From Pseudomonas asuensis (GTDB lineage: Bacteria > Pseudomonadota > Gammaproteobacteria > Pseudomonadales > Pseudomonadaceae), in the NCBI RefSeq assembly GCF_014646755.1, contig NZ_BMNW01000001.1, positions 124,001 through 188,000 on the forward strand: a DNA stretch of 64,000 nt. Direction: 5' to 3'. The position numbers were made by a program, and so were the translations under genes. Below are positions 9,401-17,431 of the stretch, one piece after another. The notes under the pieces were generated by a model. It saw only the letters and a program-made list of their open reading frames with translations. It searched no databases and had not been told where the DNA came from. How positions within the stretch are numbered: position 1 is the stretch's first letter; each line of letters opens with the position of its first letter.

Positions 9401-10164
9401 GCACAGGCATCATCACACAACAGGCGCAGCTCTTCAGCCCAGACCGCCCACGGTGCTTTTAGCTCTCGGAGCAGTCCTCGCTTGCGTGTCAGACACTCAT
9501 TGATCAGCGTGCCGGGCTCCTTGTCCGCAATGCCTTGCGTCTCGCCCACGATTAATTCACGTAAGGATTCCGCCAGCTGATCAGGGCTAACCCAATGCTC
9601 GCGTACCCAGGCCAGCGACTCGCCGTTTAAGGTGTAGCAGAAGCGCCGCCAGTAATCGCGCACCACTTCAGCCAGGAGTTCGCTGTGGTCCGTTTCCAGG
9701 GTCTGGTTGAACAAACTGCCACTGTCAAAGGCATGCTCGCGCAGCATGCGCTGGCACCAGCTGTGGATGGTGGAAACGGCAGATTCGTCCATCCACTGCG
9801 CGGCCATCTCCAGCTTACGTGCGCAGCCAGGCCACTGAGCTTCAGAGAAATCAGCCCGTAGCGCTTCGATCAACGCATCGGGTGCATCGATCTCGCCACG
9901 AAAATAGCGGGCAGCCTCGAATAGACGAGCCCGGATTCGGTCGCGCAGCTCACGCGTGGCGGCGTCGGTAAAGGTCACAACCAGAATTTGCGGCGGCAGC
10001 AGTTCGCGACCAAAGCGGGTCTCTTCGTCGCCGTGCCCGAGAACCAGGCGCACATACAGCGCGGAGATGGTAAAGGTCTTGCCGGTGCCTGCGCTCGCCT
10101 CGATCAGCTGGCTACCGCGCAAGGGGAAGCGCAACGCGAGCGGCCGGTCCTGTTGTGCAATCAT
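6463..10164 (-). CDS. recB: RecBCD enzyme, RecB subunit (helicase-nuclease)
   Basis: RecB combines a 3'-5' SF1A helicase with the only nuclease domain of RecBCD and loads RecA after Chi. The 1,233-residue protein shows Walker A IEASAGTGKTFT (21-32), Walker B LIDEFQDTDPVQY, GDPKQAIYAFRGAD, and VVTIHKSKGLEYPLVF. The C-terminal nuclease keeps GFVD (1116-1119) and VADYKSNW around D1132 and K1134, the expected metal-binding and catalytic residues. The ATG overlaps the recC stop (ATGA), and the stop overlaps the recD start the same way, so the three subunits are translated in sequence from one message. Confidence 0.96.
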   Translation of the reverse strand: MIAQQDRPLALRFPLRGSQLIEASAGTGKTFTISALYVRLVLGHGDEETRFGRELLPPQILVVTFTDAATRELRDRIRARLFEAARYFRGEIDAPDALIEALRADFSEAQWPGCARKLEMAAQWMDESAVSTIHSWCQRMLREHAFDSGSLFNQTLETDHSELLAEVVRDYWRRFCYTLNGESLAWVREHWVSPDQLAESLRELIVGETQGIADKEPGTLINECLTRKRGLLRELKAPWAVWAEELRLLCDDACARKVVDGRKLKAQWYVPWCEKITAWAQDESAELLDIGKGFERFTPEGFAEVWTKATAPDHPALAEMSRLKASLDSLPKPDVELLQHAAHWIKQRFILEKRRRAEMGFDDLLARLDVALQSDGAGERLAELIREQFPVALIDEFQDTDPVQYRIFETIYRIGENRQDIGLFLIGDPKQAIYAFRGADIYTYLKARYSTEGRLHTLDTNYRSSEAMVAAVNQVFEQAEQHEEGRGAFLFRKDGENPLPFQPVKAQGRKERLVAEGQGIPALTLWHPNEAEPISKTAYLGQLAQVAASEIVRLLNLGQQDKAGFEHPEKGLRGLRPADIAVLVRDGIEAQAIRSQLAARGVRSVYLSDKDSVFNSQEAHCLLSWLRACAEPDVDRVLRAGLASITLDLPLAELDRLNHDERAWESRVMQFRQYRTLWRTQGVLPMLRRFLHDFHLPQTLMARVDGERVLTNLLHLAELLQQVATELDGEQALIRYLAEHLTEGHTAEEQILRLESDEALVKVVTIHKSKGLEYPLVFLPFICSFRPVDGSHIPVRYHDLDGTPKMTLTPDAEVIMAADEERLAEDLRLLYVALTRAQHACWMGVADLKRGQSKESAFHRCALGYLTTGGHVLPSSGVLAGMLEEMTRKLPAISVGPVPEITSLPFMPREEVRPDLKARTPQRTVAEHWWIASYSALRIGELSEDEEVSVLHTDLSPESPEAQKLFDDDRLDGDAESTMASSGVDLHRFPRGPGPGTFLHGLLEWAGSEGFASIAEQPALIEDTVARRCNRRGWEGWIATLGDWLKELLTRRLPLGSPNSSVALTQLTHYQIEMEFWFATHRLEAEALDQRVRRYVMPGKPRPSVERSLLNGMFKGFVDLTFEHEGRYYVADYKSNWLGADDAAYTQEAMAGAVLEHRYDLQYVIYLLALHRQLKARLPDYDYDRHMGGALYLFLRGSRAASKGVFFTRPPRELIEELDLCFQGSPQLTGEHA

Positions 10165-13100
10165 GCGGCAGCTCCTTGTGCTGGCTGCTCACACCAACCT
10201 GCCTCGAACATCGGACGATACAAGGCATTGCACCAACTCTCGAACTCCTCGCGAGCAGTCAAGGCGGTAAAGTCTGGATATTGGCGCATCAGGGCTGGGC
10301 TTTCGGCCCGCTCGCCCAAACTGTTCACGCCGTCGCCTTCATAGGCTTTACGAGCTGCCGCTTGCGCCTTGGCTGGGTCCTGCTCTGCATTAAGCCAGGC
10401 GAAGGCGGTTTTCACCGCAACCGGCAGCGGATAGCGCATGCCGTTCTGCCACGCCAACAAAAGATCGCGCAGCGCAGCGGCGGCCTGAGCAGTTTCCAGC
10501 GGAGCAAGCATCAGGGTCTCATCAGTGGCCACCAAGGCTGTTGTAAGCGGCACGCCACAGGTGGAGGCCGTCAGGTGCACGATCCACGGTCGGATCAGCC
10601 GATACCATTTACGTGTCTTGGCCGAGCCGATTTCATTCGGAACAGGTGTGATCGCGATCAGACTACCGTCCGAGCGGCGCCGTAGACGTTCAAGCCAGCC
10701 CTCCAAGCGCAAGCCGTCGTGCTCGAAGCTGAGCGGCTGTGCACCTGTAACCTCTTCTGGCCAGGCCACCAGCAGCCCGGTATGGCGTTCAAGCAAATCG
10801 GGCAGTGGCTGGATCAGCTCCTGCTGCATCAGCTCACCAAAGCCTGCCAGTGGTAGCAACCCACTGCGCTGCAACCGCTGGCCCTGGGCTCGTAGCGCCT
10901 CCTCAGCGTGCTCCGGCTCTTTCAAAGCGGCATCGAGCAGGCTTTCACTCAAGGCATACCGGGTCAGACCGTCGAGCACGAACGGCTCCTTGTCCTGGGT
11001 CGGAATAGCGATTTCTTCGAAATGCACCTTGAGCCGCTGGGAGAAGAAGTGCCGCACCGGATGGCGCAGAAAATCTTGTAATTGGTTCAGGCTCAGCGGC
11101 TCGTCCTGCTCATGGGGCGCAAGCATAGGCTGCTCGCCTCGCGTCTGCTGCCTGTTGTGCAGGGCCAGCCACTCGCGGGCATAGCTGAAAAACCCGGGAT
11201 CGCCCCGAAAATAGCGGATGCTGAAGGGCTGTAGCGGATGCTCCTGGGTCAGCGCCTCAAGCAAGCGCTCGCCCTCCTTGCCCTTTTCCTTGTCAGGACC
11301 CTCATCTATCAACACCCAGCCTGCGGCCAGGTGATCACGCAGCTGCCCCAGCAGGACAGAAGCCGGCCGCTCGCTGTTGTCGCGGATGCTGCGGCCAATC
11401 CAGCTGATATAGAGCTGATCGCGGGCAGACAGCAGTGCTTCCAATAGCAGGTAGCGATCATCCTCACGGCGGGAGCGGTCGCCAGGGCGATAGTCCTTGC
11501 CCATCAGGTCAAAGTCGAACGGCGGCTGGGCACGCGGATAATCGCCATCGTTCATACCCAGGAGGCACACCACCCGGAACGGAATGGCGCGCATGGGCAT
11601 GAGGGTGCAGAAATTCACTGCGCCTGCCAGAAAACGCTGGGACAGCTTGCCCTCATCCAATCCGGCGAGCCATGCCTCACGAACGACGGTGAGCGGCAAT
11701 GTTTCGTCCAGCTGGACTGCCTCGCAGGTATCCAGCCAGTCCTCGCGAAGTTGCTCCAACTGGCCAAGCAGATACTCGTCACGCTCGCTGGAAGACAGGA
11801 AGAACGTGCGCAGCACCATTTGCAGGCGCTCGCCCCACACCACCGGAGCGGCAGGCTCGGCCAGCTCGTCATGGGCCTTGTCCAACGCATCCATCAATGT
11901 GACCAGCGGGCCGACCAGAGCAGCATCCAGGCCACCAATCTCGTCGAACGGCTCGATCTCGTCCCGCGCTACACCGCGGCCTACGGCATAGCCCAGCAGC
12001 ATGCGTCGTAGACCAAAGCGCCACGTGTTCTGTGTCAGATCGTCCGGCAGGTCCAGCCGCGCCCGCTGCCGCGCATCCAGCCCCCAGCGAATACCTGCGC
12101 CTTCAATCCAGCGGTGCAGGGTTGTCAGGTCACTGTCATCAAGGCCAAAGCGCTTGCGCAGGGCCGGGACGTCCAGCAGGTCCAGGATTTCGCTGACTGA
12201 AAAGCGGCTTTCCGGTAAACGCAAGAGATGCTCAAGCGCAATCAGGAGCGGGTCACGTCCGCGTTGCCCCTGGTCTGCCAGGGTAAACGGGATAAACCGA
12301 GGATCATGGCTATCCAACTGCCCGAACACGGCACGAATGTGCGGCGCATAGCTGTCGATGTCCGGCACCATGACGATGACATCTCGCGGACGCAATGTGG
12401 GATCTTCCGAGAAGCGCGCCAGAAGCTGATCGTGGAGAATTTCCACCTCGCGCTGCGGGCTGTGGGCAATGTGGAAGCGAATAGATTGATCTTTGGCTGG
12501 ATCGACCGCAGGCCAGCGCTCACGTGTCTCGTTCAAGGGGCGCAGGTCAAGAATGTCATCCTGTAACTGGGCCAGCATGTGCTGGGGTTCCATATCCTCA
12601 AACAGATCGATACGGCCGCCATTTACATCATGGAACAGGCGACGATAACCGTCCGGCTCATCAAAGCTGTCCAGCAGGTTGATATAGTCACGCCCCTGCT
12701 TGCCCCAGCTGGCCAATAGCGGATGGCCGTGCTGGTGCAGTTCGTCTGGATCAAGCACGGTAGGCATACCTGGCTTGCGCAGCTGCCGCTTGTACTCATG
12801 GCGTAGCAGATCCTTGTCCGCCACGATGTCACCCCAGTGGTGACGGCACGGGTTGTGAACGCACAGCAGTACCTGACTGAAACGCGCCAAGGCGGCCAAC
12901 GCCTCCAACAGCTGAGCGGGAACCGATGAGATACCAAAGACAATGACACGTCGCGGCAGATGTAAAGGCGCTTTCTCCAGCGTCTTCATGGTATTGATAA
13001 AGCGCTGATGCACACCGGCACGGCTTTCTGCCATGCCGTCATCGCCCACATCTGCCAGCAGGGCACGCCACAGTTCTGCCTGCCACTGACAGACCGGCGG

Positions 13101-13652
13101 CAGCGGTATGGCGCCGTCACGCAATTTATTCAGTTGATCTTTGCCGTTGGCCCAGTCTTCCAGCCAGTCGGCGCGGTACACCTGATACTGGTCATAGAGA
13201 TCAGCCAGACGCTCCGCCAGCTGGTAGCGCTTGCGCATGTCGCTGTCTTCATCGAGAAAGCGCCGCAGCGAAGCAAAGCTTGGTCGCTCAAGCAGACTAG
13301 GCAACAGCCGTACCAGACGCCATGTCAGCGGCGTACGATCCAGCGGTGAAGACGCCGGAACGGTGTCACGGCCCAAGACCTGCCGGTATACCCGCCAGAG
13401 GAAAGCGGATGGCAGCTGCACATCAATAGCGGCCGCAATGCCGCAGCCGCCTTCGCCATCCTCTCTAGGGTCTTCGGCTAGAGCCAGCTTGAGCCATTGG
13501 GCGATGCCGTTGCTCTGCACAAGCACCTGCTCGTTTTCCAAAGGCGCAAGGGGATGATGGCGCATCCAGGTAACGGCCAGATTGCGCAGGTCTTCCAGAC
13601 GATTGCCGTGAACGACCATAAAACCGGGCGTCAGATGAGCCGCGTCCTGCAT
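10161..13652 (-). CDS. recC: RecBCD enzyme, RecC subunit (Chi recognition)
   Basis: RecC is the inactive-helicase subunit that scans for Chi and holds the complex together. The product is 1,163 residues, close to E. coli RecC (1,122). Recognisable segments include the N-terminal MVVHGNRLEDL, HIAHSPQREVEILHDQLL, the DRSRREDDRYLLLEALLSA region, and the C-terminal part resembling a degenerate nuclease domain. The start at 13652 has AGAGG upstream on the minus strand; the frame is open another 19 codons without family similarity. It is the first gene of recCBD. The upstream 300 bases to the divergent SDR must hold the promoter, but I see no convincing hexamers. Confidence 0.94.
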   Translation of the reverse strand: MQDAAHLTPGFMVVHGNRLEDLRNLAVTWMRHHPLAPLENEQVLVQSNGIAQWLKLALAEDPREDGEGGCGIAAAIDVQLPSAFLWRVYRQVLGRDTVPASSPLDRTPLTWRLVRLLPSLLERPSFASLRRFLDEDSDMRKRYQLAERLADLYDQYQVYRADWLEDWANGKDQLNKLRDGAIPLPPVCQWQAELWRALLADVGDDGMAESRAGVHQRFINTMKTLEKAPLHLPRRVIVFGISSVPAQLLEALAALARFSQVLLCVHNPCRHHWGDIVADKDLLRHEYKRQLRKPGMPTVLDPDELHQHGHPLLASWGKQGRDYINLLDSFDEPDGYRRLFHDVNGGRIDLFEDMEPQHMLAQLQDDILDLRPLNETRERWPAVDPAKDQSIRFHIAHSPQREVEILHDQLLARFSEDPTLRPRDVIVMVPDIDSYAPHIRAVFGQLDSHDPRFIPFTLADQGQRGRDPLLIALEHLLRLPESRFSVSEILDLLDVPALRKRFGLDDSDLTTLHRWIEGAGIRWGLDARQRARLDLPDDLTQNTWRFGLRRMLLGYAVGRGVARDEIEPFDEIGGLDAALVGPLVTLMDALDKAHDELAEPAAPVVWGERLQMVLRTFFLSSSERDEYLLGQLEQLREDWLDTCEAVQLDETLPLTVVREAWLAGLDEGKLSQRFLAGAVNFCTLMPMRAIPFRVVCLLGMNDGDYPRAQPPFDFDLMGKDYRPGDRSRREDDRYLLLEALLSARDQLYISWIGRSIRDNSERPASVLLGQLRDHLAAGWVLIDEGPDKEKGKEGERLLEALTQEHPLQPFSIRYFRGDPGFFSYAREWLALHNRQQTRGEQPMLAPHEQDEPLSLNQLQDFLRHPVRHFFSQRLKVHFEEIAIPTQDKEPFVLDGLTRYALSESLLDAALKEPEHAEEALRAQGQRLQRSGLLPLAGFGELMQQELIQPLPDLLERHTGLLVAWPEEVTGAQPLSFEHDGLRLEGWLERLRRRSDGSLIAITPVPNEIGSAKTRKWYRLIRPWIVHLTASTCGVPLTTALVATDETLMLAPLETAQAAAALRDLLLAWQNGMRYPLPVAVKTAFAWLNAEQDPAKAQAAARKAYEGDGVNSLGERAESPALMRQYPDFTALTAREEFESWCNALYRPMFEAGWCEQPAQGAAA

Positions 13653-13958
13653 GAATAAGCCTCTGGGTAAATCTAGAACTGCAAAAAAGGCGAAGCGTAC
13701 GGAGATCAAGGCGCTAGAGCCAGACCCGTATGCCTTTATAGATAAGGTTTTCGTTCCAACAAGATACTACTTGAGCGGGCGCCATGCAGGCTTGGTGGGC
13801 TATTGACCGCTTGTCTGTTCATCCAGGGGGAGCGATAGCTCGCACAGGTGCTCACCCTTGTAGGCCGATACTCTTGCCTGAGTACCGTCCGATTAACTGT
13901 TTGCAACCTTCGACACATTCTGACGCTCTCTCATAACGTACCTGATACGGAAGATCCC
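13653..13958. other. Divergent intergenic region between recC and the SDR gene
   Basis: About 306 bases with no supported gene, strong hairpin or clear promoter hexamers. It must carry the promoters of recC (leftward) and the SDR (rightward). Short minus-strand open frames here lack ribosome sites. Confidence 0.5.
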
Positions 13959-14699
13959 ATGAGCCAGAATATCGAAGGCAAAGTCATCGTAATTACCGGC
14001 GCCAGCAGCGGCATTGGCGAAGCCACCGCCCGGCTTTTAAGCACAGAGGGCGCCACGGTTGTTCTGGGCGCGCGGCGGCTGGATAAATTAAATGCCATCG
14101 CAGAAGAGCTGCGAGCCGCTGGTGGCCATGTTGAAGTCGTGCAAATGGATGTGGCCAAGCGGGATGACGTCGAGGCGCTTATCCAGACAGCCGCTACGAC
14201 CTTTGGCCGAGTCGATGTCATGATCAACAATGCGGGCATCATGCCCAACTCACGGCTCGATCAGCGTAAGGTCGAAGACTGGGAACGCATGATCGACATC
14301 AACCTCAAGGGCACCCTTTACGGGATTGCCGCGGTATTGCCGATCATGCAGCAACAGAAGAGCGGCCACGTCATTAACGTCTCTTCTCTGTCCGGACATC
14401 GGGTGCGACCCACCAGTGCTGTGTATTCAGCAACCAAATTTGGTGTACGCGCCATCGCTGAAGGGCTGCGCATGGAGATGACGCCCTATAACATCCGCAG
14501 CACGATCATTTCACCCGGCCCGGTCGATACTGAACTCCCTAACAGCGTAACCGATGACGACGTGGCCAAAAGCGTACGGCATGTTCATGAGATGGCCATT
14601 CCTGCCCTGTCGGTCGCACAGGCCATTGCCTTTGCCATTGGCCAGCCAGCGGCTGTTGATATCAATGAAATCCTGCTAAGACCAACAGCCATGGAATAA
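13959..14699 (+). CDS. SDR-family oxidoreductase (classical, YdfG-like)
   Basis: A 246-residue classical short-chain dehydrogenase. It has the NADP/NAD fold motif TGASSGIG near residue 13, NNAGIM, a catalytic Ser in NVSSLSGHR, YSATK (catalytic Tyr and Lys), and ISPGPVDTEL after it. ATG at 13959 is chosen because family similarity begins there and GGAAG lies upstream; the open frame continues 37 codons further without meaning. Substrate is unknown; the sequence resembles the broad YdfG/clavaldehyde-dehydrogenase-like group acting on hydroxy acids or small carbonyls. It is convergent with the GntR regulator and is not part of the fucose operon by orientation. Confidence 0.85.
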   Translation: MSQNIEGKVIVITGASSGIGEATARLLSTEGATVVLGARRLDKLNAIAEELRAAGGHVEVVQMDVAKRDDVEALIQTAATTFGRVDVMINNAGIMPNSRLDQRKVEDWERMIDINLKGTLYGIAAVLPIMQQQKSGHVINVSSLSGHRVRPTSAVYSATKFGVRAIAEGLRMEMTPYNIRSTIISPGPVDTELPNSVTDDDVAKSVRHVHEMAIPALSVAQAIAFAIGQPAAVDINEILLRPTAME

Positions 14700-14713
14700 A
14701 CGCGCTTATTCCA
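14692..14713. terminator. AT-rich dyad spanning both convergent stop codons
   Basis: TGGAATAA (14692-14699) and TTATTCCA (14706-14713) form an 8-bp stem around ACGCGC. It contains the stop codons of the SDR and the GntR gene. It could serve as a weak bidirectional terminator, but there is no T-run. Confidence 0.35.
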
Positions 14714-15473
14714 GCTCCTGCCCACGAGAGAAGATTCGAATCACCTCATCCAGATGGGCTCGCATGGCGGAGCGAGCACCCTCTGCATTGCGGGCTTCCA
14801 GCGCCTCCAGCACACGCAGGTGCTCATCTTCGGAGCGATGCGGCATATCCTCCGGGGTGTAATGCGCCTGCAAGCGCTGAAACATCGAGCCATAACGATG
14901 CCCCAGCAGATGCTGGATCATCAGTGCATAGGCCGGATTGCCGCTGGCTTGGGCGATGCGGATATGAAACAGGCGATCACCCGGGTGAGTGGTCGAACCT
15001 TCGCGGTTATCCTGCACATTGCGCTCATACGCTGCGCGAATCCCTGCCAGTTCATCTTCACTAGCATTGATTGCCGCCAGGGCTGCTGCTTCCGGCTCGA
15101 TCAGCTGCCTTGCCTGGAGCAGCGAGAACGGTGGAATCTCGGCATTGAAATCCACCTGAACATCCAGTTCGGGATCAGGCCCTACCCACTGCCCACGCCC
15201 GGCGAGTTCCATAACAGATGCATCGTCTGCCGGACGTTGATCGCTGGCACAAACCAGTACGCCGTTGCCAACCCGCACATCTACAAGGCCAATGACTTCA
15301 AGTGCAATGAGCGCTTCACGTACCGAGGCCCGACTGACCCCCATTTGCTTGGCCAGCTCTCGCTCAGCAGGAAGGCGACTGCCAGGGGGAAACTCACCGC
15401 TGTCGATCAGGCTACGCAGCTGATCGGCAATCTGGCGATAAAGCCTTGGATTTTCAATTGTTTGTATTGGCAT
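14706..15473 (-). CDS. GntR-family transcriptional regulator, FadR/FCD subfamily
   Basis: A 255-residue regulator with an N-terminal winged helix (about residues 5-75: LYRQIADQLRSLI, GSRLPAERELAKQMGVSRASVREALIALE) and a C-terminal all-helical FCD effector domain. The FCD metal-site pattern is plausible (FHIRIAQASGNPAYALMI, then HRSEDEHLRVLEAL). Such proteins are typically repressors released by sugar acids. ATG at 15473 is preferred since GGTGGGA precedes it and the helix-turn-helix starts immediately; the longer frame adds 46 unlikely residues. It is divergent from the L-fucose operon, so it is the obvious candidate to control it, probably through the dyad at 15559-15573. Confidence 0.9.
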   Translation of the reverse strand: MPIQTIENPRLYRQIADQLRSLIDSGEFPPGSRLPAERELAKQMGVSRASVREALIALEVIGLVDVRVGNGVLVCASDQRPADDASVMELAGRGQWVGPDPELDVQVDFNAEIPPFSLLQARQLIEPEAAALAAINASEDELAGIRAAYERNVQDNREGSTTHPGDRLFHIRIAQASGNPAYALMIQHLLGHRYGSMFQRLQAHYTPEDMPHRSEDEHLRVLEALEARNAEGARSAMRAHLDEVIRIFSRGQELE

Positions 15474-15558
15474 CACGTATCCCACCAGCAACCATCGTGT
15501 TGTTCGCCTTGCAGAAAAAACTTGCGCAGCCACCAACTCACTGCTAAACCAGAGGACC

Positions 15559-15573
15559 AATGGCCTGACCATT
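15559..15573. promoter_or_regulatory. Putative operator for the divergent GntR regulator
   Basis: The 15-base imperfect dyad AATGGCCTGACCATT has AATGG/CCATT arms around a central T. Its TGG...CCA architecture is close to the FadR-type sites recognised by FCD regulators (TGGTNNNACCA). It is 86 bases from the gntR start and 80 bases from the first fucose gene, positioned to control both. Binding is inferred. Confidence 0.45.
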
Positions 15574-15652
15574 AGCCGCTCGATATGCCCCAGCATAACA
15601 GCGGTTAACACAGGCGGGTCATCAATACGAATAATAAAAACAGGAGGCTCTC

Positions 15653-16393
15653 ATGTCCGTTGCTGGAAAACGTGTCCTCGTCACCGCCGCTGCTCAGGGA
15701 ATTGGCCGGGCCAGTGTCCAGGCCTTTACCGAAGCGGGTGCTGACGTCATTGCGGTCGATATCAACGCTACCGCCCTCGCTGAGCTTCCCAACGTTCGTA
15801 CCCATGTTCTTGATGTCACTCAGCCCGACGCTATCCAAGCGCTTGCCAGTGAGTTGGGCACCATCGATATCCTCTTCAACTGCGCCGGCTACGTGCACAG
15901 CGGCACCATTCTCGATTGTGATGAGGATGCCTGGAAATTCTCCTTCGATCTTAACGTCACTGCCATGTACCGGATGATTCGTGCCTTTCTGCCGGCCATG
16001 ATCGAAAACGGCGGCGGCTCGATCATCAACATGTCGTCGGTGGCGTCCAGCGTGAAAGGCGTCCCGAATCGCTTCGCCTACTGTGCCAGCAAGGCTGCTG
16101 TCATCGGTCTGACTAAATCCGTAGCAGCTGATTTCGTCGCCAAGGGTATTCGCTGCAACGCTATTTGCCCCGGTACGGTCGACTCACCCTCCCTACGCCA
16201 GCGTATTGCGGCGCAAGCCCAGCAAGAAGGTCGAACCGAAGACGAGGTCTATGCTGCGTTTGTGTCCCGCCAACCCATGGGCCGGATCGGCAAGCCCGAG
16301 GAAATCGCCGCACTGGCGCTCTATCTGGGTTCCGATGCCTCAGGCTTCACAACGGGCACCATCAACGTAATCGATGGCGGCTGGGTCGCTTAA
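15653..16393 (+). CDS. 2-keto-3-deoxy-L-fuconate dehydrogenase (SDR family)
   Basis: First gene of the fucose operon. This NAD-dependent SDR would oxidise 2-keto-3-deoxy-L-fuconate at C4 to the 2,4-diketo acid. The 246-residue protein has TAAAQGIGRA (11-20), NCAGYVHSG, Ser129 in NMSSV, and YCASK with Tyr143 and Lys147. The overall sequence (VDINATALAEL, ICPGTVDSPSLRQR, RIGKPEEIAALALYL) is of the type seen in non-phosphorylative fucose and rhamnose pathways and in human BDH2/DHRS6. A strong CAGGAGG site precedes ATG. The next gene encodes the enzyme expected to use its product. Confidence 0.85.
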   Translation: MSVAGKRVLVTAAAQGIGRASVQAFTEAGADVIAVDINATALAELPNVRTHVLDVTQPDAIQALASELGTIDILFNCAGYVHSGTILDCDEDAWKFSFDLNVTAMYRMIRAFLPAMIENGGGSIINMSSVASSVKGVPNRFAYCASKAAVIGLTKSVAADFVAKGIRCNAICPGTVDSPSLRQRIAAQAQQEGRTEDEVYAAFVSRQPMGRIGKPEEIAALALYLGSDASGFTTGTINVIDGGWVA

Positions 16394-16432
16394 GGCCACC
16401 GCACACCACTTTATTGCACAAGGAAACCGCTC

Positions 16433-17281
16433 ATGAAATTGCTGCGTTACGGGGAAAAGGGTCAGGAAAAACCGGGCCTGCTGGATGCTCAAGGTCAGAT
16501 TCGTGACCTCTCTGGCCATATTGATGACATCGCGGGCCAGGCCATCACTGCTGAAGGACTCGCCACGCTCAAGAATATCGATCCGAGCAGCCTGCCCGTT
16601 GTGAACGGTTCCCCTCGCCTTGGCCCCTGCGTGGGCCGTGTCGGCAAGTTCATCTGTATCGGTCTTAACTATGCCGACCATGCAGCCGAGTCTGGGTTGG
16701 ATGTACCGAAAGAACCAGTCGTGTTCAACAAGTGGACCAGCGCCATCTGTGGCCCGAACGACGACGTGGAAATCCCGCGTGGCTCCACCAAGACCGACTG
16801 GGAAGTCGAGCTGGGCGTGGTAATCGGCAAGGCCGGTCGCTATATCGACGAAGCCAATGCCATGGATTATGTGGCGGGCTACTGCGTCATCAATGATGTG
16901 TCCGAGCGCGAATGGCAGATCGAGCGTGGCGGCACCTGGGACAAGGGCAAGGGCTTCGACACCTTCGGCCCCCTCGGCCCCTGGCTTGTAACCAAGGACG
17001 AAATCGCTGATCCACACACGCTCGACCTCTGGCTGGAAGTAGACGGTAAGCGTTACCAGAACGGTAACACCCGTACCATGGTGTTCAAGGTGCCAGAGCT
17101 GATTGCCTACCTGAGCCGCTGCATGAGCCTGCAACCGGGGGATATCATTTCCACGGGCACCCCGCCTGGAGTGGGGCTGGGCATCAAGCCAGAGCCCATT
17201 TACCTCAAGCCCGGCCAGGAAATGCGCCTGGGCATCGCGGGCCTGGGCGAGCAGAAGCAGCGCACGGTTCAGGCTGACTGA
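16433..17281 (+). CDS. Fumarylacetoacetase-family hydrolase, 2,4-diketo-3-deoxy-L-fuconate hydrolase
   Basis: FAH-family C-C hydrolase of 282 residues, expected to split 2,4-diketo-3-deoxy-L-fuconate into pyruvate and L-lactate. Features are the N-terminal MKLLRYGEKGQEKPGLL segment typical of this subgroup, the FAH core start KFICIGLNYADHAAESG, the metal-site region DWEVELGVVIGK (acidic residues chelating Mg), and GDIISTGTPPGVG near the C-terminus. Such proteins are often annotated ureidoglycolate lyase, but the gene context supports the fuconate route. AAGGAAA precedes the ATG. It follows the SDR by 39 bases. A nested stem-loop lies in the 150-base gap to the next gene. Confidence 0.85.
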   Translation: MKLLRYGEKGQEKPGLLDAQGQIRDLSGHIDDIAGQAITAEGLATLKNIDPSSLPVVNGSPRLGPCVGRVGKFICIGLNYADHAAESGLDVPKEPVVFNKWTSAICGPNDDVEIPRGSTKTDWEVELGVVIGKAGRYIDEANAMDYVAGYCVINDVSEREWQIERGGTWDKGKGFDTFGPLGPWLVTKDEIADPHTLDLWLEVDGKRYQNGNTRTMVFKVPELIAYLSRCMSLQPGDIISTGTPPGVGLGIKPEPIYLKPGQEMRLGIAGLGEQKQRTVQAD

Positions 17282-17336
17282 AACCATGCCCTTCGGGTGA
17301 TTGGGACGCTTAGCCGCGTCGCAGGCCCGGAGAAGC

Positions 17337-17380
17337 GCCCGCTCACCATATGCTCTCATGTGAAGAGCGTTAGAGCGGGC
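17337..17380 (+). promoter_or_regulatory. Nested stem-loop within the fucose operon
   Basis: GCCCGCTC (17337-17344) pairs with GAGCGGGC (17373-17380). Inside, GCTCT (17352-17356) pairs with AGAGC (17364-17368). There is no T-run, so this is more likely an mRNA processing or stability element than a terminator. It sits in the unusually long gap before the dehydratase gene. Confidence 0.45.
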
Positions 17381-17431
17381 CTCTAACACAGCGTTGACAA
17401 GCCCGGTATCAAGGGCTTCCGGAGAACCGAT

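Noticed and set aside
16340-17389. A 349-residue minus-strand open frame
   Set aside because: It is fully antisense to the well-conserved FAH-family hydrolase of the fucose operon and has no motif of its own; long antisense frames are common in GC-rich DNA.
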